Assembly (NCBI GenBank): GCA_013285645.1
Contig: JABDHJ010000017.1
Location: forward strand, 1 to 52,131
Direction: 5' to 3'
DNA: 52,131 bases
From: Verrucomicrobiota bacterium
GTDB lineage: Bacteria; Verrucomicrobiota; Verrucomicrobiia; Methylacidiphilales; UBA1321
The notes under the pieces are model-generated. The model saw nothing but the letters and a program-made list of their open reading frames with translations, did not search any database and was not told the origin of the DNA. Positions 8,991 through 17,841 of the stretch are shown piece by piece; within the stretch, counting starts at the first letter, position 1, and each line of letters starts with the position of its first letter. Made by a program: the position numbers and the translations under genes.

Positions 8991-9884
8991 TTAGCAGCCT
9001 TGGAGGAAATCGCGGGCGTGGAGGATGCCGGCTTTTTCGCCTTCGGTCGTGCCGTTGAAATTCTCGTCCTCGAGTTCAACGGAAACCGCACCCTTGTATC
9101 CGGCGGCGGCGAGAATGCGGAAGATTTCCACCCAGCGAACGGCACCGTGGCCCGGAATGGTGTAGCGCCAGTTCATCGCGCCGAATCCATGTCCTTTTCC
9201 GAAAGTCGGCTCCTGGGTATTGCCATACTGATAGAGTCCTTCCTCGATGAGTTCCGTGTCCTTGCCGTGAACGTGATAGACCCTGCCGACAAATTCGCGC
9301 AGGAAACGCAACGGATCGATTCCCATGCGCAGCAGATGGGACGGATCATAATTCACACCCATGGAAGACGACGGGCATTGCTTGAAAAACTCTCCGTAGC
9401 CTTCCGGCGTACAGCACAACGCGCCGGGCCCCGGCCAGCCTTCAATCACGATCTTGGCCTGATGCGCTTCAAGCACCGGGGCAAGTTCCCGATAACTTTC
9501 GACCATGTAGCCGAAGTTCTCAGCGCGGGGCAATTCCGGCTTCACCGGGAGCATCACGGTAAAGTAGTTCATCGGCCCGAAGGCGGCGCAGGCTTTGATG
9601 TAAGCGCTGTTTTTCGCCACCGCCGCATCCCGAACACTCTTGTCCGGTGAAATCATGCCTTGCCATTCGGCGAGATCGATCGAACCGGGCTTGATGCCGC
9701 TCTTGGCCGCGATCGCCACCGATTGCTCTGCATCGTTGCCCAAGTCGATGACGCCGATGCCCTGTTCATTGGCCCAGGCCAGTAGCGCGTTCAGGTCCTT
9801 GTGCCACTCAAACCACATGCGTCGAAAGCCGATGGGGAAATTGCCCGTGCGGGTGCACGCCACTGGGGAGTTGGAAGTCTTCAT
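8991..9884 (-). CDS. Sugar phosphate isomerase/epimerase (xylose isomerase-like TIM barrel)
   Basis: 297 residues of the AP-endonuclease 2/xylose-isomerase-like barrel family. The expected metal ligands appear in order: Glu in VIEGWPG, Asp and His in VNYDPSHLL, His in VYHVHGKD, and Glu in SVELEDENF. Such proteins isomerise or epimerise sugars, inosose or keto-sugars. The gene is 22 bases downstream of a Gfo/Idh/MocA oxidoreductase gene on the same strand, a common catabolic pairing in which both enzymes act on one sugar or polyol derivative. Confidence 0.88.
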   Translation of the reverse strand: MKTSNSPVACTRTGNFPIGFRRMWFEWHKDLNALLAWANEQGIGVIDLGNDAEQSVAIAAKSGIKPGSIDLAEWQGMISPDKSVRDAAVAKNSAYIKACAAFGPMNYFTVMLPVKPELPRAENFGYMVESYRELAPVLEAHQAKIVIEGWPGPGALCCTPEGYGEFFKQCPSSSMGVNYDPSHLLRMGIDPLRFLREFVGRVYHVHGKDTELIEEGLYQYGNTQEPTFGKGHGFGAMNWRYTIPGHGAVRWVEIFRILAAAGYKGAVSVELEDENFNGTTEGEKAGILHARDFLQGC

Positions 9885-9906
9885 GTTTGATTTTTTCGTG
9901 TTAAGT

Positions 9907-10920
9907 TTAGGCGGAGACGGGGGCGGTTTTCTGCCAGCCTTCGGCGTTCTCGGCGGCTTTCAGGATGACCTTCAAGACATCGCGTCCCTCCTCGGGACCG
10001 TGCGGGACTTTCGCACCTTTTGAAATACAGTCGGCAAAATGGCCCATCTGATCCGCAAAGGTGTCGGCCTCGCGAAGAATCTTTTCCGAGGGCGTTTTGA
10101 ATCCACGCGGCAGATAATAGAGCTCACTACCGGTACCGAAGATTTCGCCGAGGTCACCGATGACATGGAGATCGTGAGTGCCGTAGGGACGGTTGACCGC
10201 CCAGGACGTGAAGATTTCACCGATGACACCGTTGGTAAAACGGACTTGGACGCTTGCGGTATCTTCGCCCTCGATGGGCTGTTCAAAGCGCCCCATCGTT
10301 CCGCGAATCTCGGCGATATCGGCACCGGCCAGATGAAGCAGCCGATAGGTCGGATGATAACCGGTATCGATCAACTCGCCGCCGCCCTGAAACTTGAGGG
10401 TCGAGCGCCACGCTCCGCTGAAGGCCCCTTCGCCGACGATAAAACAGTCCTGCGAGCGAATCCAGCGGACCTTGCCGATGGCGCCCGTGTCGATCATGCG
10501 CTTGATCTCCTGCACCGCCGGGGTGAAGAGCTGGTTGTGCGCTGACATATAGATGATGCCCGCTTTTTTGACCGCGGCCACGATCCGGTCGGCCTCTTCA
10601 AGGTTGATGCACATCGGCTTCTCGCAGAGGATGTGTTTGCCCGCCGCCGCCGCGTCAAAAATCGCCTGGGCGTGCAGATGATGCGGTAGACAAATATCGA
10701 CCGCGTCGATCTTGTCGCCCATTTCGGCCAGCATTTTTTTCCAATCATTGAATCGCGCGGGGTTGCTGCCGAGTTGCTTGGAGCGCGCGTCGAGGTTCGA
10801 TTCGGAGACGTCGCAAAGCGCCACGCATTCGACTTTATCCTGATGCTTTAAAATGCCGCCAGCGTGGGCTCCGGAAATTCCGCCAGCACCGATAATGGCC
10901 AATTTTACTTTCTTATTCAT
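9907..10920 (-). CDS. Gfo/Idh/MocA-family NAD(P)-dependent oxidoreductase
   Basis: 337 residues. The N-terminal Rossmann fold has the dinucleotide loop IGAGGISGAHAGG. The family signature CEKPM follows at about residue 95, with the Lys that orients the nicotinamide, and the C-terminal alpha/beta domain contains GGGELIDTGYH with the usual His. It should oxidise or reduce a sugar or inositol-like substrate. It is the first gene of a two-gene unit with the sugar isomerase and is divergent from an AraC-type regulator 143 bases away, which probably controls it. Confidence 0.92.
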   Translation of the reverse strand: MNKKVKLAIIGAGGISGAHAGGILKHQDKVECVALCDVSESNLDARSKQLGSNPARFNDWKKMLAEMGDKIDAVDICLPHHLHAQAIFDAAAAGKHILCEKPMCINLEEADRIVAAVKKAGIIYMSAHNQLFTPAVQEIKRMIDTGAIGKVRWIRSQDCFIVGEGAFSGAWRSTLKFQGGGELIDTGYHPTYRLLHLAGADIAEIRGTMGRFEQPIEGEDTASVQVRFTNGVIGEIFTSWAVNRPYGTHDLHVIGDLGEIFGTGSELYYLPRGFKTPSEKILREADTFADQMGHFADCISKGAKVPHGPEEGRDVLKVILKAAENAEGWQKTAPVSA

Positions 10921-11063
10921 GTTGGAAGGAGAGATGAGTGAGGTTACAATCAGAGGTTGGTTGATGAAAACCGGACTTGGATGAGCCCAGTCTTCTGTTA
11001 TTTAAAGCTACGATGCCCCTCACTCTAACTTCTTGTCCTTTTATGACATTTTATTACGTTTAA
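10921..11063. promoter_or_regulatory. Divergent intergenic region between oxidoreductase and AraC regulator
   Basis: This AT-rich 143-base gap must hold the promoters of both divergent genes and probably the operator of the AraC-type protein. I do not see a clear -35/-10 pair or a clean operator repeat, so this is placed from context only. Confidence 0.4.
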
Positions 11064-11936
11064 ATGATGGAGACTTTATCGCTCTCGCACCTTCCCCCGG
11101 ATCATTTTTGCACCTATATGCATCATGATATTGCCCAGCGCAAGCCGGAGAACCAACACGATCACGATTTTCATGAGCTTTTCTGGGTTGAGGAAAGTGA
11201 GGGCATCCATTGGATCAATGGGCGGTCGGTTCCGATCCGAAGCGGCGATCTCGTCCTGATCCGCGCGTCCGATTTCCATGCCTTCAGCAGCGGCGGGAAT
11301 ACAGGGCCATTGCGCATCGTCAATTTCGCTTTTCATGCGCGGGTCTGGACTCATATCCGGCAACGTTATTTCAAGGGAGCGGCTCTCTTCTTTTCCGCCC
11401 CATCGCTGGCGGCGCGGAGTTACACCCTCGACGAGTACCAGTTGGCCGCAATCCGCCAGGCGGCAAGTCTTTTGCGTTCGGGCTTACGAGATCGGCTGCA
11501 GGCAGAATCGTTTCTTCTGACCGTGCTGGCGCTGTTGAAGGCAGATCGCTTCAACGTCGGACTGAAGGAAGCGCCGACCTGGCTTCGCGAGGCCTGTACC
11601 GCCATTGGCACGAACCGGAATTTTGCGGGGGGGATGCCCGCGCTGGCTCGTCTCGCGGGGCGAAGTCCGGAGCACATCGCGCGGGAATTTCGCAGGCATC
11701 TTAATCGGACGCCGACTGACATTATCAATGATGCGCGGATGTCCTACGCGGCGGATCGACTGGCCACGAGCGATGAGGATATTGTCGCCATTGCGCTCGA
11801 TTGCGGTCTGGAAAACCTGGGCCATTTCTATCGCTTGTTTCATGCGCGCCATGGGTCAACGCCACGGGCGTATCGGCTGCAGCAGAGGGCGGTGGTGCCG
11901 CCCGGGAAGAGGAGCGCACGGGTGCGCGCCACATAA
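11064..11936 (+). CDS. AraC-family transcriptional regulator
   Basis: 290 residues. The N-terminal half is a cupin-like sensor (HDHDFHELFWVEE, then SGDLVLIRASDFHAF). The C-terminal 100 residues form the double helix-turn-helix of AraC/XylS proteins, ending in IALDCGLENLGHFYRLFHARHGSTPRAYR, where the second recognition helix and the conserved P-x-x-Y-R are visible. It probably senses a sugar and activates the divergent isomerase/oxidoreductase pair. A second ATG follows directly at codon 2. Confidence 0.92.
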   Translation: MMETLSLSHLPPDHFCTYMHHDIAQRKPENQHDHDFHELFWVEESEGIHWINGRSVPIRSGDLVLIRASDFHAFSSGGNTGPLRIVNFAFHARVWTHIRQRYFKGAALFFSAPSLAARSYTLDEYQLAAIRQAASLLRSGLRDRLQAESFLLTVLALLKADRFNVGLKEAPTWLREACTAIGTNRNFAGGMPALARLAGRSPEHIAREFRRHLNRTPTDIINDARMSYAADRLATSDEDIVAIALDCGLENLGHFYRLFHARHGSTPRAYRLQQRAVVPPGKRSARVRAT

Positions 11937-12016
11937 TGGAAACTTCCTCAAAAAAAGTCTGCCATCCTTGCCTGGTCTCAGTTGTCAAAGAACCGTTTCC
12001 CAGCTAGCTCTGGAGG

Positions 12017-13597
12017 ATGAAGCTTGGCAAACCGGGCTGGAATTGGTGCCGTCTCCTTTTGCTGGCCATCTCGAGCTATCTGGCAATTGCGGGATTTGGT
12101 TTTGCTTTTCCTTTTATGACCTCCACACCGGATGACGGTCTTCCCGTTTATCCGTGGCATGCAGGTCTGCTTTTTAGCGTACTGACCGCTGTCATTTTTC
12201 TACTCTGCCTCGGCGATCCCCGTCAGCGTCGCGCGGCATGTGCGGCCTTCGGCATCTCGGCATTACTCACGGGTCCGCTCTATGTTTGGAATGCGGAAAG
12301 ACTCGCGCGATTCGCGCCCACATCGTCACCGTGGATAGCTCCCCAACTACCTTTCGAACTTTCGGCGCTTTGCTGGATTTTAAGTGCTGGACTCTTTGTC
12401 TGGTGGCTACGGAGATCGGCATCCACCACCTCCCAAGGCACAGGACCGGCACTTCTTTTCTCTGGTCTGCTGCTGGTTCTTCTCGTCATTCCGTGGGCCA
12501 CGAATTTATGCGGAATCGAGTCCATGCGGATCATTATCGCATTGCCAGCGAACGCGGATGCTTTCCGACAAAACACCGATACCCTGACCCATTTTCTGAT
12601 AAAATGGGAGGCAACCTCCGTGGGCGATGTCTGTGGTTTCCTGATCCAAACAATCGGCCTCGCGATATCCGCGCTGATTTTCGTTTACGTAGGAATGGTC
12701 ACGCGCGCGGCCTGGCCTAAACGGACATCCATAGCCGCAGCCGCTCACGCTTTTCCGAGCCATATCGATTTACTTCCTCTACTGCTCTTCTTCCTGGGCG
12801 GTCTGGTGTTTACGGTCGAAACTTCCCTGTTTGCCGGGTTGTTCAGCGAGTTCTCAGACCTCGAACATACCATGGAACGCCCCATTTATCCCTACCACGC
12901 CGGGCTGATAACCATCCAAGTTCTGACTGGATTGGTGTTTTTTACCGGATCGTGGCTTTTACTGCGGAGAATCCAAACGGCATCGCATTTGCGATTCATG
13001 TTTACCCTGTTCGTTTTGATGGCAGCGGCGGCGCTCTCGGTTTCAGCGATACTGGTTGCGCAGCACGCGATGAGAGCAGTCGGTTTCGCGGCTCTCTTTT
13101 TGTGCGTATTGAAAATCATCGCCTTTTTTCAACACAAAGGACGGATGCGATGGACATCCAGCATCTTTGCTTCACCGAGTGAGACGGCCCGGAGCTTCGC
13201 AATCCAAGGCAGCCTTTTGCTCGCTGTAATGGCGAGTGCTTTGATGGCAGTGGCGATCGAACTGGCCATCATCAGCGTATTCGCGATCAAATATTTCATC
13301 ATGTGGGGCACTGCGCTAAAACCGCTCCATGGCGTTGCGCCAATCGATAAAATCGCACCGGACGTGGCCCCTAGCTTGGCTTCGGTTACGATACTTCTCG
13401 GCCCAATGTATCTCGCCGTCTGCCTTTTCGTCGGTGTTTCAACGGTGCTTCTATTTTCACTTGTTTATTCTGGCGGACAAGGTTGCGCAAAACTTTATCG
13501 CCGCATAAGAGAGTTCAAGCGTTCCCGAACAACGCCAGTGCCGGAAGTCATTATCGAGCGGCATCCGAGCGTGCGCGCTGAGACAAGCTTTCTTTAA
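12017..13597 (+). CDS. Polytopic membrane protein of unknown function with internal repeat
   Basis: 526 residues with about twelve hydrophobic segments and no known signature. Two segments resemble each other: LPVYPWHAGLLFSVLTAVIF near residue 45 and RPIYPYHAGLITIQVLTGLV near residue 290. Each is preceded by a hydrophobic helix and a short acidic loop, so the protein probably arose by internal duplication. The strong GGAGG directly abuts the ATG, leaving almost no spacing, so the true start is uncertain. The C-terminal 35 residues are basic and cytoplasmic. No neighbour suggests its job. Confidence 0.75.
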   Translation: MKLGKPGWNWCRLLLLAISSYLAIAGFGFAFPFMTSTPDDGLPVYPWHAGLLFSVLTAVIFLLCLGDPRQRRAACAAFGISALLTGPLYVWNAERLARFAPTSSPWIAPQLPFELSALCWILSAGLFVWWLRRSASTTSQGTGPALLFSGLLLVLLVIPWATNLCGIESMRIIIALPANADAFRQNTDTLTHFLIKWEATSVGDVCGFLIQTIGLAISALIFVYVGMVTRAAWPKRTSIAAAAHAFPSHIDLLPLLLFFLGGLVFTVETSLFAGLFSEFSDLEHTMERPIYPYHAGLITIQVLTGLVFFTGSWLLLRRIQTASHLRFMFTLFVLMAAAALSVSAILVAQHAMRAVGFAALFLCVLKIIAFFQHKGRMRWTSSIFASPSETARSFAIQGSLLLAVMASALMAVAIELAIISVFAIKYFIMWGTALKPLHGVAPIDKIAPDVAPSLASVTILLGPMYLAVCLFVGVSTVLLFSLVYSGGQGCAKLYRRIREFKRSRTTPVPEVIIERHPSVRAETSFL

Positions 13598-13656
13598 TTT
13601 CGTTCGGGTTAATTCCCCGCTGCTTGCTTCGGCTTGATCAGAGGAGTTGGTTCCGT

Positions 13657-13729
13657 GGTAGCCGCCGCTGTCCCTAGCGGCGATGCCTTTTTTCTCGGCG
13701 GACCACCGCTAGGGACAGCGGCGGCTACC
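13657..13729. repeat. Dispersed palindrome (family B)
   Basis: Inverted arms GGTAGCCGCCGCTGTCCCTA and its reverse complement with a short T-rich loop. It lies between the 3' ends of the unknown membrane protein gene and rpoN (convergent), matching the copies at 8,902 and 47,481. Confidence 0.8.
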
Positions 13730-13794
13730 ATAAAATGCCCCGGAGCTTGCTCCGGGGTTCTTTACTCAGAAACATTCCTGATGGTGATCTGAGA

Positions 13795-15192
13795 CTACAT
13801 GCTCCGACGCAGATTCGACGGAAGCAAACCGAGTTCAGAGCGATACTTCGCAACGGTGCGGCGGGCCAGGGGAATGCCACGCTCGCCGAGAATCTTGACG
13901 ATTTCCTGGTCGGAGAGCGGCTTGGTCGAGCTTTCGCGTTCGATCAAATCCTGGATCGCGTCCTTCACACTGGTGTTGGACATCACTTCACCCGAAGCGG
14001 TCTGGTACCCGGGCGTGAAAAAATATTTGAGATCGAAGAGGCCGTAGGGCGTCTTCACATATTTGTTGGCGATGGCGCGACTGACCGTGGTCTCATGCAC
14101 GCCCACGACTTCGGCGACCTGATTCATGGTCAGCGGCTTGAGATGCGCGACACCTTGATCAAAGAAGGCGCGCTGACGCTTCACGATTTCCGTCGCGATG
14201 TTGAAGATGGTCTGTTGCCGCTGATGGAGACACTTGATGAGGAATTTTCCAGCGCGGATCTTTTCCTTGAGATATTCGCGCAGGCCAGCGTCGTGGCCGT
14301 TGTTGACGAGAAGGTCCTTATAGGTGTCGCTGATGCGCAGCCGGGGCACTGGATCATCGTTCATCACGACGATCCAGTCATCGCCGCTCTTTTGCACCGC
14401 CAACTCCGCCTGGACGATGTTCTGCTTGTCGTCGGAACTGAAGCTTGAACCGGGGCGCGGCTGCAGGGTCGCAATAAAATGGGCCGCCGCCTGGACGCGC
14501 TCCAACGGCACCTTCATGGCGCGGGCGATGTCCTGATATTTTTTGCGGCCAAGCTCGCCGAGATGCTGCGAGACCATTGCGGCCTCCAGTTCCTCGCTCT
14601 TACCGAGACGATTGATTTGAATGAGAAGACATTCGCGCAGGTCCCTCGCCGCCACACCGACGGGATCGAAGGTCTGGATCAGGTCCAGCGTGTTCTGAGC
14701 GATGGTGTAATCGACCTGGGCCGATTGCGCCACTTCCACCAGCGGACTTTTCAGGAAGCCGGCGTCGTCGAGATTGCCGATGATCTCCTCGCCGATACGG
14801 ATCATCTCCGAATTGCTGGTGGCCAGGGTCAACTGGCGCATGAGATGGTCCGAGAGATGAGGCGCTTCCACTTGGGAATCGAACAGAAACTGGCGACGCT
14901 CGGCGGCCTCGGGATTGTAACTGGGCATCGGCGTGTTGGTTTGCGAAAAATATTCGCGCCACTCCTCGTCCTTCGCCCGCAGTTCCTCGATCTGCTTGTC
15001 CCAATCCTCGGCGTCGGTTTCCTTCTTCGCGTCGTCGGGAGTTTCCTCGAGGACCGGATTGATCTCGATCTCCTGCTGGACAAGCGATTGCAGTTCCATC
15101 GCGGGAGCCTGAAGAAATTGCAGCGACTGCTGCATCTGGGGCGATAAAGTCTGCCCGAGCGAAAGGTTTTGATGAAGTCCTATGCCTGCCAC
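13795..15192 (-). CDS. rpoN: RNA polymerase sigma-54 factor
   Basis: 465 residues. Region I is Gln/Leu-rich (LGQTLSPQMQQSLQFLQAP) and binds the activator and core. An acidic region II follows (about residues 45-95). The C-terminal RpoN box ARRTVAKYR recognises the -24 promoter element, and the HTH segment TTVSRAIANKYV recognises -12. Length is normal for the family. Sigma-54 needs AAA+ enhancer-binding activators, none of which is in the window. A matching promoter sequence lies at 17,000-17,015. Confidence 0.96.
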   Translation of the reverse strand: MAGIGLHQNLSLGQTLSPQMQQSLQFLQAPAMELQSLVQQEIEINPVLEETPDDAKKETDAEDWDKQIEELRAKDEEWREYFSQTNTPMPSYNPEAAERRQFLFDSQVEAPHLSDHLMRQLTLATSNSEMIRIGEEIIGNLDDAGFLKSPLVEVAQSAQVDYTIAQNTLDLIQTFDPVGVAARDLRECLLIQINRLGKSEELEAAMVSQHLGELGRKKYQDIARAMKVPLERVQAAAHFIATLQPRPGSSFSSDDKQNIVQAELAVQKSGDDWIVVMNDDPVPRLRISDTYKDLLVNNGHDAGLREYLKEKIRAGKFLIKCLHQRQQTIFNIATEIVKRQRAFFDQGVAHLKPLTMNQVAEVVGVHETTVSRAIANKYVKTPYGLFDLKYFFTPGYQTASGEVMSNTSVKDAIQDLIERESSTKPLSDQEIVKILGERGIPLARRTVAKYRSELGLLPSNLRRSM

Positions 15193-15370
15193 GGGACTAA
15201 GTTACTCCTCTCGCAACATTACACAAGCAATATTCGTGCCATTCTTAAGGCAAGGCAATCATATCCGAGTTGAAAGAGTGTCATCCAGAGTGCCCTGGAA
15301 AGCAAGCTTGCGCCCGATGGTTGGTCATAAGATGGCTTGCCTTATGCGTCTGGAAGCCGGATATATATCC

Positions 15371-16153
15371 ATGCTGCGTTTCACCATTCTCGGCAGCGGC
15401 AGCAGTGGCAACTGCGCCCTGCTTGAGACCGAACATACCTGCCTGCTCGTCGATGCTGGTTTCAGCGGGAGACAGATCGAGTTGCGGCTGGCCTCAATCG
15501 GACGCTCGGTACAGGACGTGAAGGGAATTTTCCTGACGCACGAGCATGGCGATCATGTTTGCGGGCTGCCGGTTCTCGCAAAGCGCCATGGCATACCCGT
15601 ATACTGCAACCGCCTGACGGCGGAGTACCTTCATCCGCAGATGCCCAGCTTCTCGGGCTGGCGGCTGTTTGAGTCGGGCGGGACGGTTGAACTGGGCGAT
15701 CTCAAGATCAACAGCTTTTCTGTGCCGCACGACGCCTACGACCCGGTCGGATTCATGTTTTATCATGCACTGGGAAATATCGGTTTCCTGACCGACCTCG
15801 GTTACGCGACCAAGCTGGTGATCGAGCGGGTGCGGCAGGCACGCGCCCTGGTCTTGGAGGCTAATCACGATTTGAAGCTTCTGCAGGAGGACACGCGACG
15901 GCCCTGGTCAGTGAAGCAGCGCATCCTCTCCCGACACGGGCATCTTTCCAACGAGGCCGCAGCGGAAGTCGCAGCGGAGGTGGTCACCGACATCATGGAA
16001 GACCTCTACCTCGGCCATCTCAGCGCCGACTGCAACAGCCCGCTCCACGCGCGGACCGCCGTCGGCAATAAGCTGAAGGAGAAGGAGCGCACGTCCGTCC
16101 GACTGCATGACACCGCACCGGACAAGCCGTGCAAGACGTTGGTGTGGGAGTAG
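15371..16153 (+). CDS. Metallo-beta-lactamase-fold hydrolase, WalJ/YycJ type
   Basis: 260 residues from ATG 15371 (MLRFTILGSGSSGN), the usual N terminus of this family. The motif THEHGDHVCGL is the HxHxDH metal site, and further ligands are seen in HDAYDP, LTDLGY and GHLSAD. YycJ/WalJ proteins are cytoplasmic nucleases thought to act in DNA repair or replication coordination. An upstream extension in frame overlaps the rpoN start and is not supported. The gene is divergent from rpoN. Confidence 0.88.
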   Translation: MLRFTILGSGSSGNCALLETEHTCLLVDAGFSGRQIELRLASIGRSVQDVKGIFLTHEHGDHVCGLPVLAKRHGIPVYCNRLTAEYLHPQMPSFSGWRLFESGGTVELGDLKINSFSVPHDAYDPVGFMFYHALGNIGFLTDLGYATKLVIERVRQARALVLEANHDLKLLQEDTRRPWSVKQRILSRHGHLSNEAAAEVAAEVVTDIMEDLYLGHLSADCNSPLHARTAVGNKLKEKERTSVRLHDTAPDKPCKTLVWE

Positions 16154-16264
16154 CGGAGGGGGGCAATGGATGTCGTTTGCGACCTCCCGTTCGCTTCGCG
16201 AACCCGGAAACACAGGCACGCCTGCCGTTACCGGGTCACCCGAACTGCACCATCGCACGGAGTG

Positions 16265-16361
16265 CGACGGCTACCTTTCACGTCCTTCATGTTCCTCATG
16301 TCAAAATTCAGCCTGTCTTTAAAATCCTGTTAATCTTGTTAATCCTGTCCAAGAATTCCCC
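16265..16361. repeat. Short degenerate tandem tract upstream of rsmD
   Basis: The stretch contains the near-tandem unit TTAATCTTGTTAATCCTGTC. A similar pyrimidine-rich tract with TTAATCATATTAATCCCATC lies between coxA and coxC at 51,060-51,190. No gene is seen; function is unknown. Confidence 0.4.
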
Positions 16362-16919
16362 ATGCCTTTACGCGTCATCTCCGGTACAGCCGGGGGCCTT
16401 CATCTTAAATCACCGAAACGGCATGCCTTGCGGCCCACGCAGGATCGCATCCGGCAGGTGATTTTCTCGAGCTTGGCGGAGGTGGTGCCGGGCGCACGAG
16501 TGCTTGATCTGTTTGCGGGGACGGGGTCGTTTGGGATTGAGGCGCTGAGCCGGGGCGCAGCTTCAGCGACGTTCGTGGAGAAGGAAGCGGAGGCCGTGCA
16601 GTGCATCCGAGACAATCTGCTCTATTGCAAATTAAAGGGAGATGTCCGGCAAGCCGACGCAATGGCGTATCTGGATGGGACACCGAGTGACCGGTTCGAC
16701 CTCATCTTCGCCGATCCGCCCTATATCAAGAGCTACGGGCCGCTGGATGACGATCCGCTGTTGAAAAAAATCACCCCCTTTCTTGCGCCTGACGGTCTCT
16801 TCGCATGGGAACATTATTCCGGGGGGACAGTGCAGAATTCACCGCTTTGGGAAGTCGTTCGGCACCGCACTTACGGCGAAACGGGTCTAACTTTTTTACG
16901 ATTTATACGTGATAAATAG
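16362..16919 (+). CDS. rsmD: 16S rRNA (guanine(966)-N(2))-methyltransferase
   Basis: 185 residues, the full length of RsmD. It begins MPLRVISGTAGG and has the RPTQDRIRQVIFSSL segment. The AdoMet-binding loop is LDLFAGTGSFGIEALSRGA, and the catalytic motif DPPY (FADPPYIKS) marks N2-guanine methyltransferases. It should modify G966 of 16S rRNA during 30S assembly. Confidence 0.94.
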   Translation: MPLRVISGTAGGLHLKSPKRHALRPTQDRIRQVIFSSLAEVVPGARVLDLFAGTGSFGIEALSRGAASATFVEKEAEAVQCIRDNLLYCKLKGDVRQADAMAYLDGTPSDRFDLIFADPPYIKSYGPLDDDPLLKKITPFLAPDGLFAWEHYSGGTVQNSPLWEVVRHRTYGETGLTFLRFIRDK

Positions 16920-16999
16920 AAAATTACGTTGTTTTGCAAGTGCTTAAGAAATAGTCATTTGCACATTTGAAAAGGTGGTCTTAATTACTAGGTTGGTGT

Positions 17000-17015
17000 T
17001 GGCATAACCCCTGCT
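17000..17015 (+). promoter_or_regulatory. Candidate sigma-54 promoter (-24/-12)
   Basis: The sequence TGGCATAACCCCTGCT has the invariant GG and GC dinucleotides separated by exactly ten bases and agrees with the consensus TGGCACG-N4-TTGCW at most positions. The predicted transcription start is near 17,026, just before a small ORF. rpoN itself is encoded 2 kb away. No activator gene is close. Confidence 0.6.
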
Positions 17016-17029
17016 GAAAAGTTTCGACC

Positions 17030-17188
17030 ATGACACCGAAACCCGAAACCCACACTTCCAAGGCGAGCGAGCAGAAGCCCGTCGGGAAAAGTCTGAAAAG
17101 GGCCAACGAAACGTCACGTCTATTCGTCCACGTTGATGAGATCCTCCGGCGCTCCCAATCGCTGCGGATGACCCGTTACGTCGAGTAG
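17030..17188 (+). CDS. Small basic protein behind a sigma-54-type promoter (hypothetical)
   Basis: An ATG at 17030 opens 52 codons: a hydrophilic N-terminal half rich in Lys, Glu and Pro, then a predicted amphipathic helix around LFVHVDEILRRSQSLRMTRYV. I do not recognise it. Support comes from its position directly downstream of a good -24/-12 promoter and from the absence of any other gene in the 16,920-17,331 gap. The ATG is only a few bases after the predicted start point, so translation would be nearly leaderless, which weakens the call. Confidence 0.45.
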   Translation: MTPKPETHTSKASEQKPVGKSLKRANETSRLFVHVDEILRRSQSLRMTRYVE

Positions 17189-17331
17189 CTTGCCTTTTGT
17201 GGCAAAGACCTGCTGGCTTTTCGCCGGTTGAGGTTGGTGGAGTTGTCGTCTCTTTCCAAATTTTTCTCTATGCCAATGCGAGAGCCGTGCCTCGCCTCTG
17301 CACAGCAAGGATAACGGCACGTTTTTACGTC

Positions 17332-17694
17332 CTACTCCACCATCACCGTATCGTCATTCTCGTAACCGGGCGCGCAGCAGCAGAGCAACACGAGCGGTTC
17401 GGCGCCAGTGTTCCAGATTTTATGGCGCATCCCAGGCGGAATGGCGATGGCATCGAGCAGCCCGACCTCTCGCAACTCACCCTCGATTTTCATCCGCCCT
17501 GTGCCGCTGAGAATATAGTAAATCTCCTCCGATTTCGGGTGATAATGTTCCTGAGTTGAAGTACCCACGGCGATGGTCGCCTCCGCCAGGCTCTGGTTGC
17601 GAATGGCCGAATTTCGATAGGCCAGAAGCTCACGAATTTCGGAGCCGTCCTTGGTGGTGAACGGTTTGGTATTGGCGCGATTGATGATGTCCAT
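17332..17694 (-). CDS. Cupin-domain protein
   Basis: 120 residues from the ATG at 17694; a TTG five codons upstream is possible. Cupin motif 1 is visible as EHYHPKSEEIYYILSGTG (two His and a Glu metal ligands), and motif 2 as PPGMRHKIWN with the last His. This is the mannose-6-phosphate-isomerase-like single-cupin type; substrate unknown. It lies downstream of hppA but behind that gene's terminator. Confidence 0.85.
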   Translation of the reverse strand: MDIINRANTKPFTTKDGSEIRELLAYRNSAIRNQSLAEATIAVGTSTQEHYHPKSEEIYYILSGTGRMKIEGELREVGLLDAIAIPPGMRHKIWNTGAEPLVLLCCCAPGYENDDTVMVE

Positions 17695-17721
17695 GGGAAG
17701 GAAGATCAAATTACCAGATTT

Positions 17722-17829
17722 ACCAAATTTCCAAATTAAGAATTCTCAAGGACAGAAAAAAAGGGAGCCATTTGCCGTGGCCCCCCTTCCCTCAAAATTT
17801 AGTAATTTGGTTAATTTGGAAATTTGGTC
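17722..17829. repeat. 18-bp inverted repeat around the hppA terminator
   Basis: Positions 17722-17739 (ACCAAATTTCCAAATTAA) and 17812-17829 are exact reverse complements, enclosing the rho-independent terminator of hppA. The AT-rich arms are unlike the GC-rich surroundings. Confidence 0.7.
17754..17788 (-). terminator. Rho-independent terminator of hppA
   Basis: Read on the minus strand, a ten-pair stem (AAGGG-GGCCA against TGGCTCCCTT with one G-U pair and one bulged base) with a short loop is followed by a run of seven T. It lies about 55 bases after the hppA stop. Confidence 0.75.
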
Positions 17830-17841
17830 TTCCGTAAACTC

